From positions 1,302,001-1,366,000 of the forward strand of contig CP085832.1 in NCBI GenBank assembly GCA_020809705.1: DNA of 64,000 nucleotides, in the 5' to 3' direction. The position numbers were made by a program, and so were the translations under genes. This document shows, one piece after another, positions 1 through 10,397 of this stretch. The notes beneath the pieces are model-generated. The model was not told where the DNA came from, searched no databases, and saw nothing but the letters and a program-made list of their open reading frames with translations. The first letter of the stretch is position 1; every line of letters starts with the position of its first letter. Source of the stretch: Calonectria ilicicola (Eukaryota > Ascomycota > Sordariomycetes > Hypocreales > Nectriaceae).

Positions 1-1950
1 GTCTCGAAAAAGTAAAATTTTGGTCTGTTTGTTTTCATCATCATATACCATTTTGACCCCATCCTTTCCGAATTCCTTTTTCAACGTCTTTTCACGCTCC
101 TTATCCATAGATCGGAATGAGCTTAGAAGTTCAGGACTATGCCGCAGAAGATCCATATATCTGCTGATAGAACTCGGGTTCGTATTCAATTTGCTCGGGG
201 CCGTTCGACAAAACCAAAGTAAACAAGCGGTAATGACAGCGACAAGACAAAGAAAGCCTTCAACAATAGCTGAGAAACGCCGACTGACTACAACGCCGTG
301 AAGATTAAACTCGACTGAAGCAGTTTCATTAGAAAAGGAAGTGTCGTTGGTGAGTAGACTTTGGAGAGCAATGACAAATAGTGACTGGTGGGCCGTGTTA
401 TATGCTGAATGGAATATATCGGGATCCGAATATGCTTTGATTGATAAGTTGGTTGCTGCCAGACCAAAACCAATCATGTTGTCTAAAGTAAGAGATTTTT
501 GTTCAAAACCTCGTCCAGTAAACTTGGGCCATTGTGAAGCGGGTTGTGCACCTGGAGGGTCGGTATCTGGTCGGTCCCAACTCTTCAGGTCTGCATATCC
601 AACTGAGAGCACATACTCAAATGTGGTTGAATTAAATTCGCTTTCAGATAATGTCTTTCGAGGTTCCAGTTCTTGAATCGAATCTGTATCGGGTACCAAT
701 GTCTCCGAATCCACAGTAGCAAGCACTTTCTGTGTATAATAACTTGGCTGACAAAACATAACTGTCATGTTTGCAGGTTGTGAGTTTTCTGCTTCTTTTG
801 GTCCAGCCCATTTCGCATAAAACTGATGCGTAGAATTGACCGTTGCTGGACAACTGGGGCTATTGAAGGCCATGCTATATCGGGTTCCATAATAATAGCC
901 GTAATAATTCATCACGTTTGATTCACCAGTCGGGATATAATCACTGACGTTACAACCTTGTCCATTAGAGAAGGTCACCACCCGCCCAGTCTGGTTTACA
1001 ACCTTCCCGAGCCAACAATCTAGCTCAGTCCAAAGTTTGGTTGTTGTAGCCGTCCAATTTGATTTCACATCGGTAGGTGAAGGATCATCCTCGACATAGA
1101 AAGGAAGCAAAGCATACTTTGATGTCGTAAATGAAGGATAGGGTTGGTCAAGCCACGCAACTGCGTAGGCAGTGTTAATATCCGCGGAACCCAAGAGATA
1201 CCTTTGCTGATTCATAGGAACCAAGCCTGATCTCGTTCCGATAGTGGCTGATTTGGTCATTTTGATCGTACCCTCATCCATTATTGTGCCCTGAAAAGGC
1301 GTGATAACCCACAAAACAAGGATTGTAGCAGTTCCAGCAAAAAAGGCAGGCCAGTGTCTTCACTTCGCGTCAGCATTAGGAAAAATTCGCTTTGTGTCAA
1401 ATCATCCTCACCTTCGTTTTGCAGAATTCCAAGGTACCATAGCCAAAAATTGGTATTGATAATCCAAAAACACCGAATCTTGGGCCTTTGTTGATCTTGC
1501 TCCAGAGAGTTGAAACCATGGCTGCATTCTTTTAGCATCTAGGTCGATCCAACTCCAAGTCGTGCTGTACAGAACTGCAGCGATAACTGGCAGATAGAGA
1601 GAACCCAGTTGAGCATATTTCGGAATCGCGTCGGCAGATGATGACAACGCCAAGGCGCCCTGGGCCTTACTTCGCTGGGCCAAGGTCTCAATAGCGGCCG
1701 CAATGAGCAATGTGAGGGCGATGATCGCAGCAAGTATTGGCGATGAAAGAGAGAGAGGCTTCCATCCGTGTCTGTACTCTTCCACACACTCTCCACTCTC
1801 TTCGCTTATTGGTGATATCGGTTGCTTCTTAGGTTTCCTCTGCTCGCCTAGATCCTCAGGCTCAATACGATCGGTACCATGTCTGAACACACTTAGGGCG
1901 ATGTCTGTCTCATACACCCTTTCGGCCACATTCTCCCACATGGACCTCAT
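1..1950 (-). CDS. DUF3433-type fungal multi-pass membrane protein (C-terminal part outside window)
   Basis: Two exons, 1412-1950 and 1-1357, flank a 54-bp intron (gtgagg...gaag). The joined frame stays open to the window edge, so the 3' end is missing. The first ATG after an in-frame stop is at 1950; the longer open frame before it has no ATG. Membrane segments lie in exon 1 (two, about residues 75-95 and 120-145), just after the splice (HWPAFFAGT...LWVITPFQG) and near the window edge (SAIVEGFLCLVAVITACLLW). Between the last two lies a roughly 340-residue loop rich in N-x-S/T sites. The motif after the second segment (STTWSWIDLDAKRMQPWFQL) is typical of the DUF3433 family, which usually has about 1,100-1,300 residues and two such units, so about half is present. 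The biochemical function of the family is unknown. Confidence 0.85.
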
Positions 1951-3634
1951 GATGGAGACTTTGCCACTCAAACGATGGGAAAGAATTAATGACCAGAAGG
2001 AGCGCCCCGCCGCTTAAGAAGGGGGCTTCAAGCAGTCAAGGAAAAAGGATCAGTTGTCACTCGTCGACGGACAGAGCACAGAGGAGGACCATCCGGTCTT
2101 AAGACGATCAAAGCATGTCACACACTATTATCCAGTACCAGGCTAGGAAACAGAATTTACCCGTCCATGAACAGAACCAACAGCAATTTATTATTAGACT
2201 AACAGCTCAGCATAGAAAATAGCAGCGCATCTGTTTAGAGTGGCTTGGTCTGCATGTTGGTCTGCACAGACTAGGATTCCGAAACGTCAATTCACATAAC
2301 CCTAGCGACATGCCAAAAACCCAGCCCCCAAACTCCACTTTGGCCCGTTGCAAGGCTAGCCCAAGGGGAAGAAGCTTGGACGATCGCGCTCAGCTGAGGG
2401 AATTAAGCGCCCGAGAGGGTATCACCCGACCAATCGCGACTCATTTGCCAATGGGTCTCTACAACTTTGATTTATCTAGCCGAGCTTTGATCGGCTCTTG
2501 CCCCCAGGTGTATCCTAGAACATACGTTGAGCAGGTGCAGACACGGGATGATAAGCCACCATCGCGGGTCCCCAAGGCGTTCTGCATGTACAACGGATGG
2601 CAGTCACTAGTTAGGATTTTAAGGCAGCGGCATAGAAGAGGGGAAAGATAAAGAAACTCAATTAAACGCTGATAATCTTGACTACGGAGAAGTGCTTAGG
2701 GCATTTGAAAGCGGTAGCCGCGGACCCATATAGGCTGGATTAGCGCTGGTTAGTTTGCCCGAAAACAACAAACGGCGAGGTACGAGAAAACAAGGGCTAA
2801 ATTACGCGCACGAGATGCCTGTCCCTTGCTGCGCCGCTGCTTTGTGAATGGTTCGGGGACATGAGGTGATATCTCGAAATTTGATCTGCTGTTAGTGTGA
2901 TAGAGCTCAGACACGCCAACTTTGAACACGAGGGGTCCTCCGATTAATGAATGCATAGCAATAATGAAAAGTGATTATATATAAAAAGCTTCCTAGTGAC
3001 AAGTAAGGATGAACCATTGCCAAGCCTACGTCGCCACTTTTTGTGTAGTTCGTCGGGCCACAGACATCAGGCCTTCATCTTGGCCAGGCCAAAGATGAGA
3101 CCACCACTCACCCACTTAACTAGCGTGTGCCTATCAATATTGTTGTCATCACTAGCTGCAGACATGCGGGCACAGCCTGTGCAGTTGGGCTAATTTCTGT
3201 GGTAATTTGAAGCCCAGACAATGCTGGAAGCGCTAGAGCACAAACGACGACATCAATGCCAACATCCGAAAGTCCTCGAACTGCACAGGCCTTTATCATC
3301 TGTAGACACACTCTACGTCTGTGATCTTAGCCCAAATAAAGCATATAGCGATGACCAGAATGCCTTCATTTATTTACATCCATATTTGGCCTAGAGAGAC
3401 TTTGGATGGCACCTACTCTAGAACCTACGACATCTCACAATCGTACCAAACGATGAAGGATATCATATGATTGGCAGAACAATCATTGCAGGTTCTACTT
3501 GATTCGTAGACTCACGGTAACAGGATATATTTTGGAAAAAGAAAAAAAAAACAAGAAAAAGACGACGCTATGCATAATAAAAGTATCCAAACTCCTAAGG
3601 GCCAACTAGATGATTACGACATAAATAAAGCATA
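1951..3634. other. gene-free stretch between two membrane-protein genes
   Basis: No convincing coding frame or RNA gene. The longest open frame (2310-2651, plus) has no family resemblance and no splice partners. The right part presumably holds the 3' UTR of the next gene; an A-rich tract lies at 3534-3560. Confidence 0.5.
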
Positions 3635-5555
3635 TCAAAGTAACACATCGCCTTTCTGGACTGGGGTCACTGTGCCCTTAAAACCGAACCCGCCTCGCTT
3701 TATATGGGTCCCATTATCCAAACGGCCAAACATCAATCTCGCGTCGCCAATGTGTTTAGGTAGTGGATCTGCCCCTAATGAGTATCCTTCTCCAAGTCTG
3801 TCCAGATCCGAATTTCTTGTAGTGAGAACGATCGTCGAAAAGGACATATTGCTAGTAACACCGTTACTCCAGAGGGCAGTACCCCCTACTCCCATCCAGA
3901 GTAACACAACCACCAAGCTTGACACGTAGGCTATCACGAGATTTCTCGTGTCGTAGGAGTAAAAGTTTCGAGGAGATGTGACGGTAATTGGTACCTTCGT
4001 CGTAAACTCGCCGCGTTGATAGGTTGCGGCCATTGTGCTATAGGTGAAATTCCTGGATAGGTCTTCGATAGCCTCAGGCAAGGACCGATTGCGGCAGTTG
4101 TGGAAATCGGTATATTTCCCATAGTCAAGGAATCCAACTTCGGTAGAGTTCCAAAACTCGGGGCAGCCAATAAGACCTGATTGTAAGAAAGGCATAGAAT
4201 TACCCTGGTTATATGTCAAGACAGTTCCCGCATCGCCCACTGACATATTCCCGATCAAGAAGTATCTGAACAATAGATGGGTTACCCAGGCAGTTCCCAT
4301 GCCTGGTTCGTTGTTTACCAGAGCCATTCCAGCTGCTGTGCTGTTGAAAGTGTGTGGGTTCAAATATTGAATAGACCGAGGAATTATTGAGTGAACCCCT
4401 TGATTAAAGCTCATTGTGATATCGTATGAGGTATTATAGAGCTGACAGAGAATGCTCGTGCCTGGCTCTTCTGGCAGCCCTGTTGTCAAATTGGTGTACG
4501 TGTTATTCCCTCCAGCAGTCCAGATCAGGATAGTATTGTTCAAAGAATCGGGGGCTACACCTCTATATGTATTTGCCATTTGGGTTTCAATAAGCTTGTC
4601 CCAGGCCTGTTGAATCTCATTTGGCGAATTCTGTTCAACTAGCGCATCTTTGAAGTTTTGGCACTTATATGATGGGCCCCAGAAACTCAAATCATATGAA
4701 GAATTTGTAAAAGGCGCCGTCAATGGTAGAAAAGAGACAGAAGAAGCTACAGCTTCAAATATGCGTCCGATCTCAAAAGTGGGAGAATCAATACGCCCAA
4801 GTCCCTCGTAGGAAGCCCATCCAGTTAGGTTGGCGAAGTTGACAGTTGGAACCACTGAGGAAACAACATCAACGCTCATGGATGATCTAACTGACAACGT
4901 TGCAGGCGTGACGACTGCAACAAGGGGTATGAACCTGTTGATGTTAGACACCCTTACCATGTAAATATAAAAGGGAAGTTGCTTACCAAGACATTATGGC
5001 AAGTAAAAGAAGAGTTTTTGCCCGTGCCCATAACTGCGAGTCAAATACAGCGGTAGGGTCATTCATGATTTGGAACATGCTGTCAATTCCTTGGAGTGTC
5101 ATGAATTTCTGCCTAAGTGTAACCCATATCTGCTGTGTACCGATCATACTCATGATAGCGATTAAAAATGTTTTGTTTAGAAATGCAAGGCCAGTTCCAA
5201 TCCGGATAGCCCACGTCTGCTGGTCGGCAGATAGAACCGGAGTATTTTCAAGGCCCGAGTAAAACAGATGGTGGCCCAAAGCAGTAAGAATGCTGGCTAA
5301 AAAAGAGCTGAGGGCCAGGATTGGAAGTTTCCATGTTATTCCCCATTTTACTGGTCGCGTCTCATCTGTCGAGTTATTTTGAGACGTCGCATCGAAGTTT
5401 TCCACCCCCGGGGCCGTTCTTGGTGGCTCAACTTGCGCGGGTTCCTGATGTAGATCTTGGGATTGAGTTGTGTCCGAATCAGTTTCAATTGGGCTGACCT
5501 CTGGCCAGTGGGTAAGACGCCGCGACCCAGTCATCATTGCAGATACGACTGACAT
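3635..5555 (-). CDS. fungal multi-pass membrane protein with large glycosylated domain, 622 aa
   Basis: Exons 4987-5555 and 3635-4934 are joined across a 52-bp intron with a perfect TCTAAC branch site and CAACAG acceptor; the sum is 623 codons. The acidic, polar N-terminus (about 95 residues) is followed by hydrophobic segments at KLPILALSSFLASILTALG, FLNKTFLIAIMSMIG, and a segment created by the splice (LLLLAIMSWFIPLVAVVTP). After that comes a domain of about 350 residues with more than ten N-x-S/T sites, then one more segment (VIAYVSSLVVVLLWMGVG) and a short tail. This layout matches a fungal family often annotated as formylmethionine deformylase-like, a name without biochemical support. 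It has the same strand and general build as the DUF3433 gene beside it. Function unknown; possibly a surface sensor or scaffold. Confidence 0.87.
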
Positions 5556-6802
5556 TCAATGCAAAGGTTGTGTCTTGTCATTCGGATCGCCTTGTCACAG
5601 ACACCAGTGGGTGGGCTGGGATTAATATACAGCCTCTGGACTACAAAAAAGCATCTCTGTGCTTCTACTTCTAGGTCTGACCAACACGGTGCCGTCTAGC
5701 CGATATCTAACCACCGACCAACTGTAACAAGTGGGATACCCACATCTGGCTGAGGTTTTCTGCGTGTTGGTTGCAAATATTGAGCATCCGAAACATGACC
5801 TCGCACACTCCTCGCCCCGTGCTATCCAGGCTAAGGGCGAATAAGCGCCGTGGGTGGTATTCAGCCGATCCCTATTCAGTCTCCGAGCAAAGTCCCCGCA
5901 ATCCACCTTTGTGCGAGGCGGGTCCCCAAGCCTACAGAGGACCTGGGACACTAATCGCAATGCGAGTTCTCATGCGCTTCGGCGAGCAAAAGGCCCAGGT
6001 GAGTAAGTGCCGTACTGCTCCTCAATTCTCTGAAAGGACCTGTCGGTCCAATACCGCATTTTCCTTTAGCAGGTAGCTAGCCACCTGAAGACCCAGATCC
6101 ATCGTATCTTGGGACGGCAGTTATGGGCTAGCTGATTGGCTGGATGGCTCGCTTGAGTGTGTGTTGTCCACGCATAGCCGCCGGCGACCACGCTAATGCC
6201 AAAATTAGTCGCTGAACAGGATCCCCCTCGCAGCTCAGGCCGATCAGCAGGGAATAAATCACACGGGGGTTCGTTCGCATCGGTGAAGCATTCGATTTGT
6301 CTACTTCAGAGCCGATCGCCTAAAAACAAATGTCACATTGGGTATGATGATTTTTCTGTGAAATACGCTCTTGACCAAGATTTCCCAAATTCACACAATA
6401 TGGATCTGTATCCGTTTGAGTGGCTGATTGAAAAAGAGAAAAAGAACATCCCTCATTTGCACTCTATTGGTTGTCCAAGCACACAAAACATAACGGCGCC
6501 GAGATGATACGAACCTTCGCAAGCCTAGTCTGACCAAGACGAATTATTCAGGGTCATTGCAGCAGGTGAAAATGGAGTCTGACCATGCCCCTCCCATTTT
6601 TTTCTCCATATGCAACAGTGTGCGCAAGAATGATCAGTTGGATCCTTCACAATGCGTTTTCCCAAACAAGATCGCACCTCTCTCTAATTTTTTGCGATAT
6701 TATTTTAATATAGAAAGAGATGACTATACGCGAGGAAGGTAGAATTCTCCCCTCGTTGAGGGTTGCACTTGGCTTCTTGTCTGCTCATCCATTTCACTGC
6801 CC
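5556..6802. other. gene-free stretch
   Basis: Promoter side of the 622-aa membrane protein and 3' side of the MACPF-like gene. Only short open frames without splice partners or recognisable products. Confidence 0.5.
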
Positions 6803-8388
6803 CTAAAACCTGAGAGTAGTTCCCACCCTATCCGTAAAATCGACTGCTCCATCACTAGACTCTGAAGGAGTATCTTGAGCGGCTCCCTCAGTGTTTTCTT
6901 TTGCAGATTTGCCAATTGGCAATAGTCCCTTGAATAAGAAGGGTGACAAGTATGGGAGCTCTCTCGCCTCATCCAGTGCGAGCTCTGGCTTGCGAGTGAT
7001 ATTATCGACCTCTACCACAATCCTGTTCATCATGAAGCGAGCATCTTGACGTGCCTTCTCGAGACCAACCAAGCTAGGTTCATATGGCTTTGTAGGAACG
7101 TGTTGGGTCTTAGTGAGTTCACTGGATTGGTGCTGCTCGTCCGTGCCAATGCAATCACCCTGCCCAACGGACTCGACAAGCCTTTCGACTCCAGCACTGA
7201 CATTGAAAGCTAGAACTTGAAGGTTCTTTAAGATGTTCTTGTAGTCAAGATATGCCTCCTGCAATACGGTGGTATACACGCCCGCCTTCTCAAAGCTAGG
7301 AATTACCGAGCGCGCATTTTGTCCTGTCTTCAGTGTAGAATGGAAGGTACGAAGGGCAGTGTACTTGGTCAGGATAGCATGCGTGCGCATTGGTGTCTTG
7401 GAAACCAAGTCCGGAAACTTCAGAGCCACAGCGCGCATATTCTCAAGAGTCCAATCATCTTCAGCTACACCAAGTTAAGTCAGCTCAGGGCCTTCCATGA
7501 GTCACTACTCTACTTACGCTTCTTAAGCTCTTGGCCACCACCGGTCCAGGTAACAGAGACAGTCGTCTCGTTTTCGTCAAGGAAACTTGTGTCGTTCTTG
7601 CTGAAATCGCCGTTTGCAGAGAGCTCGAGCTTATCCTTTGTAAAGCTGATGGCAGCACTGTAATCTGAAGTTAGCATCGCGCTAGACGAATGCGCTTTTG
7701 ATCGTACTTGGCCTTAATGCTAGCCGCATTGCGACGGTCCTTCGCCTTGACGGAAATAACAGCCACGAACTCGCCTCCTTCCTGAAACCCTACAATATGT
7801 TGTCAATGCCCATACTCGCGAGCCTACTAAAGAATAGATCGACTTACCTGAAATGAAGCTGTCTCCGTATACTTCAGCAAAATCCTTCGGATCGATCCCC
7901 TCGATAGGGTTGAACTGTTTCAAATCGTGGTCATAAATGACCTGGTTGACAACTTTGACTGAGATCATGAAGCTGACGTCGCTCTCCTTGACCTTGGAAG
8001 TGTTGATGAAATCGCCCTTACCCTTGGCGTCAAAAGTATCGTACTTAATAGAGAAAGCAGCATTAATCTATTATGTGTCAATATGCTGCAGTTTGGATGT
8101 CAGAGAAATCGGATACTCACATTCAGAGCATTGGTAACATCAGTCACCTTGTCAATGACTGCTGTTTTGTAGGTCACTTCTTGAGCGATGGGCTTCTTGA
8201 GACTCTCCTCGGAAGCTACCTCGACCTTATTGTCTCGTACTACAGCGTCATTGATACACAACTGTTGAGTGAAAGAGTTGAATCCTGTTAGATGGTCAGT
8301 ATTTCCGCCGTTCATCATTGGTGTGTAGAGCAAGCCTACCACTGCCCAGCTGCATTGCAGTGTTGTATGGTGCGAGAAGGGTAGCCAT
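6803..8388 (-). CDS. MACPF-like (perforin-like) protein A, 438 aa, no signal peptide
   Basis: Six exons: 8340-8388, 8121-8284, 7848-8067, 7708-7789, 7518-7657 and 6803-7464 (439 codons). Introns are 50-58 bp with good sites. The order resembles a membrane-attack-complex/perforin fold: a first small-residue/charged stretch (about residues 72-105), the motif VYGDSFISGFQEGGEF (about 137-152) in the place of the family's Y/F-G-x-x-[FY]...GG signature, a second such stretch ending in VSVTWTGGG, and a helical C-terminal part. The N-terminus (MATLLAPYNTAMQLG) shows no leader, so the product is probably cytosolic. It is a clear paralogue of the gene at 10398-12777: 23 of the first 31 residues match. 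The MACPF label is inferred from pattern only; no family with known activity is recognised with certainty. Confidence 0.72.
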
Positions 8389-8843
8389 ATTGGAAGGATT
8401 ATGGAAAACTCAAAGCTAGAATTTTTGCAAGATCAATAACAATGATTTGGACCAGAAAATCTGTAGTCTAATGGGAAAGTTGCTTTATCTTTGAGAGAAG
8501 CATGGTTTTATACAAATGGTAACCAATTGGCGCCGCATCGATTTCCCTATTATTGTCCGAAAAGTGCCAGGGATGCACCGCCGTCATTGTGAAAACCAGC
8601 CATTGAGTCTAGATTTCGTGGCTTCCGCAGCTTACGGTATGTGGCATTGCACGCGGGGAGCTGAACATTCCCAAAAAGGAATTGAGGCCGCCGCGATTCA
8701 AAGGCTGATGATACCCTGGTCAGGGCGCGAAAATGGTTGGGGCGCTTGTTTCGCACTTGGACGACATTAGTGGACAGTATATTTAAGACATTTTTGCATC
8801 CGTTGAGACTACGGGAAAGCCGATAGTTCCAGTGGCTGGCTGT
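8389..8843. other. intergenic, MACPF-like genes A and B in tandem
   Basis: Contains the promoter of gene A and the 3' end of gene B; no coding frame of note. Confidence 0.5.
8506..8512 (-). promoter_or_regulatory. TATA box of MACPF-like gene A
   Basis: The minus strand reads TATAAAA here, about 120 bp upstream of the ATG at 8388. This is a usual distance for fungal genes with a short leader. Confidence 0.5.
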
Positions 8844-9861
8844 TCAAGCCCCAAAATGCTCGCGTAGAAGCGCATAGGGCATCAATAGTAACTCTACTAC
8901 TACCCCCGCATGACAGATGGCCTCGCATTTATCCCATGAGACATTGCTCCGTGAGTCTAGACCCAGCTCCCCGGCCTTTGCGACTACTCGCTTAACGACC
9001 TGCCGCCCCCGCTCTATGTTCTTGGCACCCGAATCCATCAGTTGTTCGTAAGAACTAAGGTCACCAGCATTTGCATCAATATTCCAATTGGAGAGAGAGT
9101 CAAAAGCTGCCAGCGAGGCCACTTGGCTAGCGCTTGCTGATTGTTCAGAGGAGCCGAATGTGCCCGTTTTCCTGACCAGACCCCAAAACACTTTGATTTC
9201 ATAGGTGCCGCGAACTGACTGCGATGACGCCTCTAGCGCAGCCACTCCGCCAAGGGTGTTGGTGTTGAAGCCACCAATGACATATCCTGCAACATAGTAT
9301 TCCCCAAACTTCTCTCGAAAAGCGTCTGCGGAAGTTCGCAGTAAAAGTTTAGCCTCTTCCGATAGCTCAGGATCGTGAAGGAATGTGACAAGGCCATTGC
9401 GATACGAACTCCGAAGGCTTTTTTTAACGCTCTGCGGGAAGGTTAGTTAGTGGCGCTATTTGCGGCACGGGAATTGAATGTGACCCAAAACTCACGCTAT
9501 TGTTTTTAGCCACGTTCTTTTCATGTCTTGCTCTGACCGATCCACTTACAAGGCCGCCAACTAAGGACGCCTTGCCAGCAATGGTAAAATCGACATGCTC
9601 CGACATGGAAGATGCCGAAGAGGTTTCGGCAGACGTATCTTGTCCCTGTGATAGTTTGGTAAATACCAATTGACTGTTCTTCAGTGATGTGCTCGAAAAT
9701 GCGCCGTGGTCCATGAAATGACTCTTGTCTGAGACGGCCAGTGAAGTGCCCAGCTTGATGGGATCATTCCCCCAAGGCATCCAAATAGGAACTTGACAGG
9801 AAGCTGCATAGCGCAGGCTAGGCGTGAAGGGGTCTGTAGGGAAGTCTTCGACGAGGCCCAT
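8844..9861 (-). CDS. MACPF-like protein B, 317 aa, no signal peptide
   Basis: Exons 9496-9861 and 8844-9431 flank a 64-bp intron (gtgagt...actaac...cccgcag). The frame is open upstream to 9888, but that first codon is TTG; the first ATG is at 9861. The protein has a hydrophilic N-terminus, a run of alternating small and polar residues (about 90-120, FTIAGKASLVGGLVSGSV) like a membrane-inserting hairpin, and then FGEYYVAGYVIGG (about 164-176), which matches the position and pattern of the MACPF signature. Similar uncharacterised proteins are common in filamentous fungi as far as I recall. It is only distantly like proteins A and C, sharing the signature pattern and order of parts. No leader, transmembrane helix or GPI site. 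Target and trigger unknown. Confidence 0.7.
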
Positions 9862-10397
9862 TTTCGTTGCAGTGACAGTAGTTGTCAAATGCTAACCCCG
9901 ATGCTCTATACCGAATTTATGCCAAAATTCCTATGCTGGTTTGAAACATATGTACCACCATAATCGCTAGTTTAGGGTCTATTGAAACGCTAACTTCAAT
10001 GCGGTCGGGGATCCTGCAAGCCACATACTAACAAGCGCCCAGCTGAATTCAACTAGTTATCCTGGTGACACCTTTCCTTTTCAACAGAATTTAGCCATGA
10101 ATAGAGACCTTGTCGTGGCTTGAAAAAGTCCAGCTGAAATGCCATACTACGATGGTCTAGATGCTGACCGGCTTAAATTCGCTAAGGGAATGATCATAGC
10201 CAATGGAGCCATATGCCGACCAGCCCAGTTCAGTCCAGATGCCCAACAAGACAGTGGCAAAACGTCGTCTGGCTTGCTTCACTAGTTGAAACAATAAAGT
10301 GCAATATATATACATTCTACATTCTTTCATCACAAGAGTCAACAATCACTCCAAAGGGTACTCTTTTTGTTTGATCGAAACCCTCGCTTTTATCACA
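9862..10397. promoter_or_regulatory. shared divergent promoter of MACPF-like genes B and C
   Basis: 536 bp lie between two start codons pointing away from each other. A TATA-like run sits near the plus-strand gene. Coordinated expression is possible but not shown by the sequence. Confidence 0.5.
10305..10312 (+). promoter_or_regulatory. TATATATA box of MACPF-like gene C
   Basis: TATATATA lies 86-93 bp upstream of the ATG at 10398, within an AT-rich patch of the divergent promoter. Confidence 0.5.

Noticed and set aside
1408..1971. DUF3433 gene start at 1971
   Set aside because: The codon there is TTG. The first in-frame ATG is at 1950, after an in-frame stop upstream.
9862..9888. MACPF-like gene B starting at 9888
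   Set aside because: That codon is TTG and is soon preceded by a stop; the ATG at 9861 was used.
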